Part shown: positions 11,291-21,851 of the stretch, piece after piece | Layout: each line of letters opens with the position of its first letter | How positions within the stretch are numbered: the first letter of the stretch is position 1 | Assembly (NCBI GenBank): GCA_023614405.1 | Contig: CM042684.1 | Location: forward strand, 471,891,650 to 471,955,649 | DNA length: 64,000 nucleotides | Direction: 5' to 3' | Source: Avena insularis | Taxonomy: Eukaryota; Streptophyta; Magnoliopsida; Poales; Poaceae | Notes under the pieces: model-generated | Seen by the model: only the letters and a program-made list of their open reading frames with translations | Told to the model about the DNA's origin: nothing | The model's database searches: none | Position numbers and translations under genes: made by a program

Positions 11291-12550
11291 ATGGATAATT
11301 CGTTGAGTTTCTTAGTTGGTAATGCTACTACCACTGCTAAGGTAGTAGATAAACCACCACCTGCTGAGAATGATGTTTTTAAAATACCTACAAGAATTAT
11401 TGATCGTGTTATGGATAACTACTATGTTGGGGATGGAACTGTCCATCCCGGTGATCATTTGCTCTTTATACACGAATTATGCGGGTTGTTCAAGTCTGCA
11501 GGTATTACTACAGATCAAGTTAAGAAGAAGTTATTCTCATTATCGCTAAAAGGGAGAGCTGAGGAATGGTATAAGCTGCTGAAGAATGGTCAAGCTCTGG
11601 AATGGGAGGAAATAGTGCCTCTCTTTTATTCAAAGTTTTATATTCCTAGTGAGATTCATAAAGATTGGAATCAAATATACAACTTTTGTCCTCTTGATGG
11701 AGAGAGTACAACTCAAGCTTGGGGGAGATTGAAGTTACTAATGCTCAAATGTCCCATTCATGAGCTCCCCAACAATATTATTATCAATAACTTTTATGCA
11801 AGGCTTTCTCTTCATGATAAGGATTTATTGGATGCTTCTTGTGCTGGATCATTCACTCGCATGGAAGGAGAAGCTAAATGGGATCTTCTGGACCGTATTC
11901 AAGACAATGTTGAAGCTTGGGAGAATGACAAAGGTAGAAAGTCAGGTATAAATTATGATTATGAATGCATTGAATCTTTTATGGGAACTGATGACTTTCA
12001 AAATATTAAAAATGCTTATGGTCTAGATTCTCAAGCTATTGCTTCTTATTTTAAGGCTTTTGCTTCCTACATTGAAGTGCCTAAAAAGAAGTGGAATAAG
12101 TATCATGAACCTTATAAAGATGTTGCTAAGAGTGTTCCTGCAAGAAATACTGAAGTTTATACTGCTAATCATGTTTTACCTGAACCTTATATTGAGAAAA
12201 TGCCTTTCCCAGTTAAGATAAAGGAACATTCTATGATAGCTAGTATGGTTAATGAAAGTACAAGTAAAGCTATTGAACCTGATAAACAAATGGATTATGA
12301 ACCTATAATAGCAAATGTGAAAGACTTTGTTACTAAATATGAAGAAGAGGGACACACTTTCCTTTGTAAGGATACCTCTAATATTATTTCACAAAGTAGT
12401 GTTATGAGAGCTAGTATTCCTGTGTTTTCTGTTAGAATAAGTGATCGTTGCTATGATGGTCCTTGTGATAGTTATATTGTTAAGTTTATGCATGATACTG
12501 AAAGTTACTATGAGAGAGGGAAAAGTGTTCTTATTTATCTCAATATATAA
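11291..12550 (+). CDS. Gag polyprotein of element B (open)
   Basis: An uninterrupted frame of 419 codons from the ATG at 11291. An upstream in-frame ATG at 11258 is less likely because MDNSLSFLVGN opens in a usual Gag context. The N-terminal half shows the Retrotrans_gag layout: LFIHELCGLFKSAGI, KKKLFSLSLKGRAEEWYKLL (about residues 70-95) and LFYSKFYIPSEIHKDWNQI. The C-terminal half is acidic and Lys-rich. I see no CCHC zinc knuckle and no protease D-x-G. Gag packages element RNA into virus-like particles in the cytoplasm. It starts about 85 bp after the primer site. The sequence differs from the gag of A and D, so B is a separate family. Confidence 0.85.
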   Translation: MDNSLSFLVGNATTTAKVVDKPPPAENDVFKIPTRIIDRVMDNYYVGDGTVHPGDHLLFIHELCGLFKSAGITTDQVKKKLFSLSLKGRAEEWYKLLKNGQALEWEEIVPLFYSKFYIPSEIHKDWNQIYNFCPLDGESTTQAWGRLKLLMLKCPIHELPNNIIINNFYARLSLHDKDLLDASCAGSFTRMEGEAKWDLLDRIQDNVEAWENDKGRKSGINYDYECIESFMGTDDFQNIKNAYGLDSQAIASYFKAFASYIEVPKKKWNKYHEPYKDVAKSVPARNTEVYTANHVLPEPYIEKMPFPVKIKEHSMIASMVNESTSKAIEPDKQMDYEPIIANVKDFVTKYEEEGHTFLCKDTSNIISQSSVMRASIPVFSVRISDRCYDGPCDSYIVKFMHDTESYYERGKSVLIYLNI

Positions 12551-13791
12551 AGTTTCCTTGTTTTATGCTGAAAGTTTTTATGTTGCACTTCTTTCACCTT
12601 CTTATGCAAGTAGCCTCTGGTTTCAACAACTTGTTTGTTTACAAAATTCCCTTGCATAGGAAGTGGGTTAGACTTAAATGTGTGTATTTTTCCTGAGTGA
12701 GCATCTTCAAAGTTATCATGCCCATCTTAATGGCTATAAAGAAAGAGCTTTTGGGGAGACAACCCAATTTGTTTTTGCCTTCAGTTTTTTTTTGTTTATT
12801 TGAATCTTGGAAGTTATTACTTCGGTAATAACCGCTCCTTATCCATTTTGTTTGGTTTTTTTGTCAAGATCAACCTCTAATGAGAGAGAAGTAATATTTG
12901 GGGAAGTTGTTGTCCCGAAACAGATTTTTGTGCTTCCCCGTAAAAATTCGTGAGAGATCTCTGTATGTCGGATTGAGCTGTAATTGTTTGTGCTTCTACC
13001 CCAGGTTGTTATTTAACTTTCGTTAGTTCTGCACTTTTTGATTTGAGCAACAGAAGATTTTCGAAAAAATTGATCTTTACCTGCTGGTCTGTTTTGACAG
13101 ATTTTGCCACTCTTGCATTTGCTTCTTTATTCGATTTCCTTTTTGAATTCTTTTTGGGTTTTCGAAAGGAGTTTCTATAGTAGCTTATGTTTTGATGGTT
13201 TTTAGTTGAAGTTGAACTCAAAGGGTTTTATCACTTCACTTATACTAATGTTGCTAATGAGAACTGTGTGGAGTTTTGCGTGAAAGAAATTTCCAGGAAG
13301 TGGAGATAATGGTGTAATAAGGAAGAGAAGGGTTTTATGACTCAAGTAATAAGTGTATGAAGATGAAGATATTGATGATATTCAAGTGGTGACTCTGGAA
13401 GAATCTACTAGATACCAAATTCAGAGACCTGTAGAGTCCGTTTTCAAATAGGTAACAGTTTTGGTAAGAAAAGTTCTACGAAAATACTATCCAACTATAT
13501 TTTTGCAGTTTTTAGCCAATAAGGAAAGTTATGAAGCGAAAGAGGGACGGAAACGGAGCCAGGGTGGCTCACACCACCCTGTGGCGCGGGCCCACCCTTG
13601 GCCGCGCCACCAGGTGGTGAGTCCACCCTGGACTCCGCCTCGGACTCGTTTTCTCCCAGTACCTTCCTTTTGTTATGAGACTTCGTAATATATAATCCCC
13701 AGATCTCCTGAGGTTCATATATCGTGTTTTCGTTGTGTTTTTGTTTTGATCTGTTTCTTCCAGGAACTATCTTTGAAAGCTTAGGAGCACA
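12551..13791 (+). other. Element B spacer with internal palindrome, TATA-like box and splice-acceptor-like site
   Basis: Non-coding. 12660-13400 is homologous to the segment after gag of C (24600-25110), including ttggaagttattactt and aataaccgctccttatcc. At about 13569-13621 an LTR-type palindrome (ctcacaccaccc / caggtggtgag) occurs, followed by aatatataatcc near 13688 and a pyrimidine tract ending ttcttccag at 13763, 29 bp before the second ORF. An internal promoter or a spliced message for that ORF is an inference. Confidence 0.55.
13569..13699 (+). promoter_or_regulatory. Candidate internal promoter of element B
   Basis: The same GC palindrome that precedes the TATA box in LTRs of this window is present here, with a TATA-like aatatataatcc about 65 bp downstream and the ATG of the second ORF about 95 bp beyond that. 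Only the motif arrangement is seen; promoter activity is inferred. Confidence 0.35.
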
Positions 13792-14322
13792 ATGGTGTCC
13801 GCCAAGGATAAGAGAAAGGAGCCTATGGAGGAAGATCTCCAAGACCCCGAGCAGGAGAAGGAGATCAAGAGTGAAGATGAAGAGGAGCAAGGCCAACATC
13901 CACACACCGGCACTACCATTGCAAGCATTGGAGTGGTGACGAAACCTGCTAGGGTTAGAAGGACTGCACGGATGCAGACTAGGGGGAAAGCTCCTCGTCA
14001 CTGCTTGGCTCCATGGTCACTTCCTCCATGCACCAAGAATCCTTTCCATACCCTTATCCATGAGCATCAATACCAGAATATGCCCAAGGGGAAATTACCC
14101 TCCAATTGGGATTTTCCTCGTTCTAGCCATGCAGGAAAAGAAGACTTCAAGGAGGAAGAGTGGGGAAAGAATAGCAAGAGCTGGAATTCTCAACCTGACA
14201 TGATCATGAGCCGCATTGAGCAGAACTCACAGCTGATTCGTAATCTCACCTTCGAGATTGAGGACTTGGGGAAACTTATCAGAGAGCTCATCGAGAGAAT
14301 ACCACCACCATCGAAGGAGTAA
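13792..14322 (+). CDS. Second ORF of element B, function unknown
   Basis: An intact 176-codon frame. The N-terminal third is highly charged (KDKRKEPMEEDLQDPEQE and EDEEEQGQ), the middle is basic (ARVRRTARMQTRGKAPRH) and the last 40 residues look amphipathic and coiled-coil-like (MSRIEQNSQLIRNLTFEIEDLGKL). No transmembrane segment, zinc finger or catalytic motif is seen. It lies 1.2 kb after gag with its own upstream palindrome/TATA-like module and a splice-acceptor-like ttcttccag. The equivalent slot in A holds a dissimilar Athila-type ORF. Being open in a non-autonomous element suggests either recent insertion or a retained role; which one cannot be told here. Confidence 0.6.
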   Translation: MVSAKDKRKEPMEEDLQDPEQEKEIKSEDEEEQGQHPHTGTTIASIGVVTKPARVRRTARMQTRGKAPRHCLAPWSLPPCTKNPFHTLIHEHQYQNMPKGKLPSNWDFPRSSHAGKEDFKEEEWGKNSKSWNSQPDMIMSRIEQNSQLIRNLTFEIEDLGKLIRELIERIPPPSKE

Positions 14323-16303
14323 TCCGTCATCAGGTTTGGCATCCCCTTGGTTTGTTCCAAGCTTGGGGGAGTGCCGCGGTATCACATCACTATCTTCTAC
14401 CTTTTTACCTTATTAGTAGAGTCATATCATGAATAGAGAAGTTATTATGTAGTATGGTTTGCATTATGGAAGTTTCCCCTCTCTCGTTAGATATGTATCC
14501 CTTGGTGTGAGTTGCCGTTATGGAATATTAATGAGAAGTTCTATCATTCACTCTTTTTAATAGCTTATATTAGTTTTCAATTCGTGGTTATATGATTGAT
14601 CTTGTTGTTAGTATTGGTATCATTTTGGGATCATTGAGTTAATTAGTTGGTTTTGGCAAACCTGGCTCGGTCAGTAGCAACACTGTTTTTGAGAGTTGAA
14701 TGAAAAAGATAAAAGTACTCTAAAGAAATATAAATTTCATCATCTTTCTTTCTTGATTTGCTCATAAGTATAGTATTCTCTAGTTAAGATCTTTTGTGCT
14801 TCCAAGGAAGATTGCATGTTTGTCTTTATCACTTGTATGTTTGTTTCCTTCAACTCTTATACTTGCTACCCATCCTTGCTAGCCAAAAACCTGTACCGAG
14901 AGGGAATTCTTCTCATGCATCCACTCCTTTAAACCAAAACCCATGCCATTTGTGTCCACCATACCTACCTATTAGCATTATTGCTATTCCAAGTAAATTC
15001 TTGTTTATTCTACCTCCCAAATTAAAACTTGTTATGTGAAAAGAAGTGATTAAAGCTCTTACGAACTTGATGGCACACTTTACTTTCTTGCACTTAATAA
15101 ACTTGAACCATTGTGCTCACCTATGTTGCGTATATGCTTGCGCTTTGTAAGTTGTGAATTAGCAGAACCATGCTATCATGGGGAACGCTTTCAACATTGC
15201 ACTGGTACTTTGTACCTAGTTGATATCATGTTCTTTTGTCTATGGATGTCGTCGGTGTGAAATGAAAGGGGAGCTTGTAAGTCCATGGAGTTATGCATGT
15301 GTGTTAGAGAAACGCCTGGGCCGCTGGTCTAATCCATGCTGACATGGTGGAAACCTGCAGCGTAACCATAACGAGTATCTATGAAGCATTCTTCTTATAA
15401 AAAAAGAGTCCTCTATTGATAAAAAAGAGTAAAAGAAAAAAGAGATTATGAAAAGAGGAAAGAGAGAAAAAAACACCATATTCCCATGGTAAATAAGAAG
15501 ATTGCTGAGATGCTTGTTGTCTGCTTGCCTGGTCATTTTGATATGGGGATTCTTCCGTAACATCGGGCAAGGGGTACCCCGTTGGCGGTTCTCTATGATA
15601 CACATATGCTTATGATGACAAGAACTTACCAGTGACTAAACTTGAGTAGCATGAGGAGCGGCCCTCATATTAAAGGGACATGAGATTCTCAATTTACAAC
15701 TTGTCAATGCATATCCTCATATTTGATCACTTTAACCTCAATCACCTAAAGATGCCTATGATAGGGGCAATGAGAGCTAAAAGCTAATAAGTATCATAAT
15801 TTTTGGGAGCTCTTTATGAAACTTGCAATCCCTGCTTCCCTCTGTGAAGGGCCTTTCTTTTACTTTTTAGTTGAGTCAGTAAACCTACTCCCTTCTATCT
15901 CAGCACGTATTTTGAGTTGTTATGTTTCATTCATTCATATGATGATTTATTCAATCATGTTTCTTATGTTCCTTGTTTTGCACATTGCTCTTATCTTGAT
16001 GTTTACTACTTTGAAAGCTTTCATTGAAAACCAGTTATTTGTGAACTCCAGCAAATTATCAACTATTCTTCGACCAAGAGCTAAGTTTGCCATTACCAAT
16101 TATGATTTACTTCATGTATCTCTATTGTGTTTCCTTTACCCATTGCAAGTTAAGTTATATAATAGTGAGTTGTCTTCTATTATGATCTATGTATTTGATG
16201 AATGTGATGCTTCTTGTCTATATTCTTTTATCGACTCTTCACTCCATAAACCCGAGGTCATGTTTATTGAGCCTAGTTTCGCTTGGGGACAAGCGAAGTC
16301 TAA
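14323..16303 (+). other. Element B 3' untranslated region
   Basis: About 2 kb without a recognisable protein. 15160-15620 is the module shared with A and C (gggaacgctttcaacattgcac, then ggggtaccccgttggcgg). A 192-codon open read at 15816-16394 runs through the polypurine tract into the LTR and has no family match that I recognise, so I treat it as chance. Confidence 0.7.
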
Positions 16304-16317
16304 GCTTAGGGGGGAGT
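16304..16317 (+). promoter_or_regulatory. Polypurine tract of element B
   Basis: gcttaggggggagt directly abuts the 3' LTR start TGATACGTCC. It is the standard plus-strand primer position and matches the tracts of A and C. Confidence 0.88.
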
Positions 16318-17777
16318 TGATACGTCCATTTTGCATCACTATTCTATGTCATAATTCACTGTTATTCATTGACATATTTCATATTGAGAGGTGATACTTA
16401 TATTATTTCATCTGTTTTTGCTTGGTTGATGACTTTTGGAGCATGGACCACTACAGTCAGGATTCTGATGGAAAAGGTGTTGTTTGGAGGCAAAATTCGC
16501 GAAGATCAGAATATCCGGGAAAATATACGGAAAATCCTATTTTTCTAGAAGAAGAAGGACGCCAGAAGGGGGACTGGAGATGGGCCACAGGGGGCCCACA
16601 CCACCCCCTGGCGCGGGCCAGCCTAGGCTGCGCCACCAGGTGGTGTGGCCGCCCTAGTCCACCCCTGGCACTCCCCTCTAGCATATATTATCCTCCCGAA
16701 ACCCTAAGACTCGGGGAGCGACCACAAAAAGATTCCACCGCCTCTGCGGGGCGGAAAACACCGAGAGAGAAAGAACTCTCCGGTAGACATATTTCTGCTG
16801 GGGGAATTCCTTCCTGGAGAGGGGAGATCATCGCCATCAACACCACCATCAAGCTGGACTTCACCGGGATCATCACCATCATCATCACCACCATCATCAC
16901 CATCTCCATATTGCTGTAACAATTGGATTGAACCTTGCATAGTTCTTAGGGGAAACTTTCCCGGTGTTGATTACTCTTTGTAGTTGATGCTATTGAGTGA
17001 ACCATTGAATTATTGTTTATGTTCAGATTGTTATACATCATTATTCCATCTCTGATCATGATCCATATGATGTCTTGTGAGTAGTTTGTTTTGTTCTTGA
17101 GGACATGGGAGAAGTCATGTTGTTAGTAGTGGAATTGTGTTGAGAAAGATTCAATAGTTTGATATTTAAGTTGTGGTGTACTTCTTCTACTGGTGTCATG
17201 TGAATGTCGACTACATGACACTTCACCTATATGGGCCTAGCGGAATGCATTGTGTATTTGGCTACTAATCATAGGGGTTGCCGGAGTGATAGAAACCTGA
17301 ACCCCCGTTACTTTAAAGTTGTGGTTAGGTTTCTACCTTAATTACTTTCTTGTACTTACGGATGTTTGCAAGGGGTATAATCACAGGTATGTATTAGTCC
17401 TAGGAAGGTCGGTACATTAGCACAGGTTCACCCACACAACACTTAGCAAGCTAAAGAAGATTAATCAACTATATGAAGCGAAAGCACTTGGATCTTCCGT
17501 GTGTCCTCGAGAACGTTTGGTCATCTTAAGTAATACAACCGGCTTGTCCTTTGCTGCATAAAGGATTGGGCCACTTGCTGCATTTATTCCTACTGTCTTT
17601 TATTTACTCGTACTTTATTTACTTGCTTTATCAAAAAAACCTAAAAATCCGTTTGCTAAGTATTTGCAGAGAATTCCTGATCCATACCACTAGCCAGCAC
17701 CTTTTGCTCCTCGTTGGGTTTGACACTCTTACTTATCGAAAATACTGCGATACACCCCCTATACTTGTGGGTCATCA
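16318..17777 (+). repeat. Element B 3' LTR
   Basis: TGATACGTCC to GGGTCATCA. The palindrome is well preserved at 16595-16648 (cccacaccacccc / ggtggtgtgg), followed by a TATA-like catatatta at 16681. About 40 bp present in the 5' LTR are missing near 17308. Confidence 0.92.
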
Positions 17778-17782
17778 CACTC
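17778..17782. repeat. Target-site duplication CACTC, right copy (element B)
   Basis: Identical to 9656-9660. Sequence after it (ctatcatgggtgtttt) matches the continuous gag of D at 54478 onward. Confidence 0.92.
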
Positions 17783-18176
17783 CTATCATGGGTGTTTTGG
17801 CATTCTTTAATAAATTCATCGGTCATCTCGATATAACCATCTTCAATATGATAGCTCTCTCTAGACTCAGGTAAACTAACAGGTGTAGTAGTGTCTTCAT
17901 TAGGAGTTTCAGTATTTCCAGCTATAGTTCTAGCAATCGTAGCATCTAGGAAAGGACCTAATGAACCACTCTTATCAAGCACAATAGAAGCAGCATCATA
18001 AGTATCAGAAGTTTCAGATTCAGCAGTAGTAGCAGTTGTGTAGCATGTGTGTGTGGTGGTGTAAGGAACTTACTCATAACAGACGGTGAATCAAGAGCAA
18101 CAGAGGTGTTCAGAACCGTACCTCTCCTTGTAGTGGATGGTAAAATAGGAACCTTGCCATCACGAGACTTACCCAT
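17783..18176 (-). pseudogene. gag of element A, N-terminal part
   Basis: Minus-strand start MGKSRDGKVPILPSTTRRG at 18176, aligned with the same start at 54872 in D. A 2-bp loss near 18047 shifts the frame. The body then reads DKSGSLGPFLDA, IARTIAGNTETPNEDTTTP and ECQNTHDRS, where B interrupts it. The open read into the LTR of B is a junction artefact. It continues at 9655 on the far side of B. Confidence 0.85.
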
Positions 18177-18236
18177 GATGGATGGATGGGAGCGAACAAG
18201 GGTGATTCCAAGTGGACTTGATAAATAAAGCTATGC

Positions 18237-18254
18237 TCCCCGGCAACGGCGCTA
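18237..18254 (-). promoter_or_regulatory. Primer-binding site of element A (tRNA-Asp type)
   Basis: On the minus strand TAGCGCCGTTGCCGGGGA, one change from the tRNA-Asp-complementary TGGCGCCGTTGCCGGGGA, 11 bp inside the 5' LTR. Confidence 0.88.
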
Positions 18255-18265
18255 GAAAATAGTCT

Positions 18266-19660
18266 TGATGACCCACAAGTATAGGGGGTGTATCGCAGTA
18301 TTTTCGAGGGAAGTGAAACCCAATTTATTGATTCGACACAAGGGGAGCCAAAGAATATTTATAAGCCTTAACAACTGAGTTGCCAATTCAGCTGCACCTG
18401 GAAACAATCTTGCTCACAACAGTTTATCAGTAGCAACAGTTTTGTAGTAGGAATAGTAAAGTAATAGCAGTAGTAAAAGTAAAGACAGTAGTAACAATTG
18501 CAGTAAACGGTAGGATTAAGGTGCGGTAGGCACAGGGATGGATGGACGGGCGTTGCATGGACAAGACAATTCATATGGCAATCAGAACATAGGGAATTTG
18601 CAGATAAATAAGATAAAGCATCCAAGTATTAGATAATCATAGGCATGTGTTCCATATATAGTTATACGTGCTCGCAATGAGAACTTGCACAACATCTTTT
18701 GTCCAGCCAGCCCGTTTGCACCGGGGCCTCAAGGGAACTACTGGCAATTAAGGTGCTCCTTTTAATAGAGCACCGGAGCAAAGCATTAACACTCCGTGAA
18801 CACATGTGATCCTCACATCAAAACCATTCCCGCTAGTAATCCCGATTTCTATCACTTCGGGGCCTTTGGTTCCAGACAACGACGTGTGTATACAACTTGC
18901 AGGTAAGACCATAAACAATACTATCATAATGAATCAATAACATGTTCAGATCTGAAATCATGGCACTCGGGCCCTAGTGACAAGCATTAAGCATAACAAG
19001 TTGCAACAAAGTCAAAAAGCACTAATAATAGATACTAGGCACCATGCCCTAACAATCTGATGCCATTACATGAATGATCTCATCCAATCCCTACCATCCC
19101 CATAGCCTATAGCGAGGGATTACTCACTCATAGATGGGAGAAACATGGATGGTCGATGGAGAAGCGATGGTGATGATGACGGCGATGATCTCCTCCAATT
19201 CCTCGTCCCGGCAGGGTGCCAGAACAGAGTTTCTGGTTCCGAATCGTGGAATCTGGTGGTGGTGGCACAGCGGAACTCTTTCTGGAAAAACGTCGAACCC
19301 CCCTTGGTTTTTAGGTCAAGAGGCGACTTATAGGCAAAGAGGGAGGCCGAGGGGGCAGCCAAGGCGGACACACCACCCCCAGGCATGACCTGGCCTAGCC
19401 CGCACGGCCAGGTGGTGTGGGCCCCTCGTGGCCCTACTTCGTCTCGTCTTCTGGCTCCGTGAATCTTCTGGTGAAATAGGATTTTTGGCATATTTTCCGG
19501 GATTTTTCCTAATAGTTGATTTTCTGCACAAAAACTAGACACCAAGGTAATTCTGCTGAAAACATCGTCAGTCCATGTTAGTTGTATCCAAATCATACAA
19601 GTTTAGAGGAAAAACAATAGCAAAAGTGTTCGGGAAAATAGATACGTTTTGGACATATCA
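18266..19660 (-). repeat. Element A 5' LTR (minus orientation)
   Basis: On the minus strand TGATATGTCC to GGGTCATCA. Palindrome at about 19368-19420 and TATA-like CTATAAG near 19327-19334. It retains the 18 bp lost from the partner LTR. Close similarity to 303-1679 along its length, with scattered substitutions, indicates a moderate age. Confidence 0.9.
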
Positions 19661-19665
19661 AGTAT
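19661..19665. repeat. Target-site duplication AGTAT, right copy (element A)
   Basis: Matches 298-302 exactly, directly after the LTR terminus catatca. Confidence 0.9.
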
Positions 19666-21846
19666 CAAGATATTTGGTCTTGCACTCATCCAGAACAGTG
19701 CAAGCAGCACACACACACCTAACTGCATGGCATGAGCTATCAACACATGAAGCAGCCAAGGAATGGATGGATAAGAGGAGGGAACCATAGCACCACCTCT
19801 CTCTCTGCTCATTCTTTCACCCCAAGTACAGTTATACCACACGACCACAACTATCTTTTTCTCTGTTCATCACAAGTCTGTTCCACCACAAGATCATCTG
19901 TTCTTATTAGATCATCACCAAGATCCATATATCCATTACCTAACAATCAAATCACTGATTAGGGCCTAGTAAATAAATCAAGAACAAGAACAAGAGTAGC
20001 TCTGGAGGAAAAGGTCTCATCGACAACATATCAAGGAGACAACAACAGGTCAAGGAGGAGGATATTTAGATGCCAGAAGGAGCAACTGGAATTAAACCAG
20101 AGGCAGATGGTGGAGTAGGCCATAAGTATTAGTGTAGGTAATCAAGATCTACAACAGGCCATAAGCCACTCACAACTAGCAGGTAAGAATCATCAGAACT
20201 AACCACTGGATCATGCATCATATGTTCTTATATCTTGCATATAGATCTGGGAACACAAGAGAAATAATACACAGCCACCAATTCCATCTACCCTCAACTA
20301 GATTTTTATCTAGGAGGATTGGATGGGTAGATTCTCTCAGTCTTGCATGGAGATGCCATGCAAAGCTCATCATAGAGAATTAAAGCCACAAACAAATATC
20401 TGTTCTTTTATCTAAATAATATGCCTCAGACTTGGCATCATTGGCAAGCACATAAACCAACATCTGGTTGAGTTAAAGTATAACAGATCATGTAAATGAT
20501 CTATGTTGTTGAGCTCCCTCTCAGGAAGGTTCCACAACAACATAGTCATATTACAGAAGCCCTTTCTTTATGCAACATTGACAATTTTATCAAAACATAT
20601 CATTTTCCTAGCAAGTGTTCTAGGAATCAAGGATATAGGTTGCTTCACTGTACAAAGTTACAGGAAGACAAATCCTTTCTTAAGATCCCCAACAAATCAG
20701 CCACCAACTATAGCCAACATAGTATATGTCTTTTATCTATAAAATGGCCTCAGTCTATGCATCCTTGGCAGGGATTGATAACAGCAAGTCATGCTGTTTT
20801 GATCTCATCACAGTACACTCCACATGGGAGGCCCCACAACAGCAGATCTAATGGCAGCAGAAGCCACTAAGTTGTTTAACACAAAACATTAAGTACCAAC
20901 TCTCTTATTGTTTAAATAGTGGCCTTAGGCTCTTGCATCACAGGCCAGGCTAAGAAGTCAAGCACAAAACATGTTCTTTACAGTTTATAAATAGAGAGAC
21001 AGAGACAATTAGAGAGGGGAACTAGATCAATCAGTTGAGCTGGTGATCCCTGGTATAAACAAGAGCTCACACGCTAACCATACAAAGAGAGGATAGTAAT
21101 ATGAAGTATGGAGAGTAGAACTGATGCACAACACATATACAACATGTATTCTCTGTTTCCAAAGTAAAGGTGCTAGGAAGTAGCACAAGTATCTTTAGAG
21201 ATGCTTAAGTATTTAATCAAACACAATCATGCTCTTGTAAATGTTCTAGGAGCAAGCTGTGTGCAATACAGCACAAAGATTATCTAACTAAAACCTCTAC
21301 ACTACTATTAGAGTATCACAAGAACCAGTTTAACACATGTTTAGGAGTAAAATATAACTCTGAATATAAAGTAGCACTAAACACCTATTTGGCCAGTATT
21401 TCATCTTCAACCTCACAACCTAGAATATACTAGCAGAACATCACCATGGCTAAGTACTTGATAATCACTACCATAGAAGCCCATGACAAGCCTGTAACCA
21501 TTTATCACAGCTAGCTCAAGCAGAAGTTCCCTAGCATTATACATAATCAATGTGCAACAGAATAACAAGAACAAAAGAAGCAAGAAACCAATTGGATATC
21601 TAACCAGTAACCTGCCAAATAACTATTTAGCCAAGTCCCAAAAATTCAATATTTGGTTTTAAACCTTTAAATTACAGCAAGAGAAGAATGTACTTTAAAA
21701 GAACTAAAACTATCAGGGACAGACTTAAATACCTAGAGGATATAATTATTAATCACCTAAACTAGTTCATCGGCTCGATGGCCGGTCACAGTAGAGTTTA
21801 CCTGAAAGGTTGTTGAAGCCAAAGGGGAGGTGAGTACGGTCGATGG
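19666..21846. other. Unassigned A-rich repetitive DNA between elements A and C
   Basis: No ORF with family features. A phrase of the form ggcctcag-ct-tgcatc-ttggca recurs in diverged form near 20424, 20747 and 20931. The final 80 bp read on the minus strand as caaccttTCAGgtaaac, a donor-like site. With 31883-32640 (contiguous before element C) it could be the transcribed leader of a minus-oriented element whose TATA-like box is at 32624. Confidence 0.4.
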
Positions 21847-21851
21847 CCATG
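21847..21851. repeat. Target-site duplication CCATG, left copy (element C)
   Basis: CCATG precedes the LTR start TGATACATTGC and recurs at 31878-31882. Confidence 0.92.

Larger units (their letters stand above)
9661..17777 (+). mobile_element. Gypsy LTR retrotransposon B (non-autonomous), nested in gag of A
   Basis: Complete 8.1-kb insertion: 5' LTR 9661-11176, decayed tRNA-Asp-type primer site, an open gag (11291-12550), a second ORF (13792-14322), polypurine tract and 3' LTR 16318-17777, flanked by CACTC. No protease, reverse transcriptase or integrase motif is visible in 12551-16317. LTR termini and layout resemble Sabrina-type elements (TGATACGTCCATTTTGCATC start, CTTGTGGGTCATCA end). 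It must be younger than A, which it interrupts. An intact gag in a non-autonomous element suggests that its product is used in trans or that insertion is recent. Confidence 0.92.
303..19660 (-). mobile_element. Gypsy (Athila-clade, Sabrina/WHAM-like) LTR retrotransposon A, nested host
   Basis: Two homologous LTRs (303-1679 and 18266-19660), a tRNA-Asp-type primer site, a decayed gag-protease, a decayed second ORF and a polypurine tract all read on the minus strand. Flanking AGTAT duplications prove a single insertion. Removing nested element B and the nested solo LTR with their duplications leaves roughly 9.7 kb. No reverse transcriptase, RNase H or integrase motif was found, so the element looks non-autonomous. 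Assignment to the Athila clade rests on gag type and on the extra ORF after gag-pro. The specific family name is from memory. Confidence 0.88.

Noticed and set aside
13495..14001. 168-codon minus-strand ORF over B
   Set aside because: Lies opposite ORF2 and the palindrome; the plus-strand reading has the better start, context and coiled-coil.
15816..16394. 192-codon plus-strand ORF at the end of element B
   Set aside because: It runs across the polypurine tract into the 3' LTR, is rich in hydrophobic residues from T-rich DNA, and has no family motif.
17656..17982. 108-codon minus-strand ORF
   Set aside because: Chimera of gag of A with the LTR of nested B; only the gag part is real.
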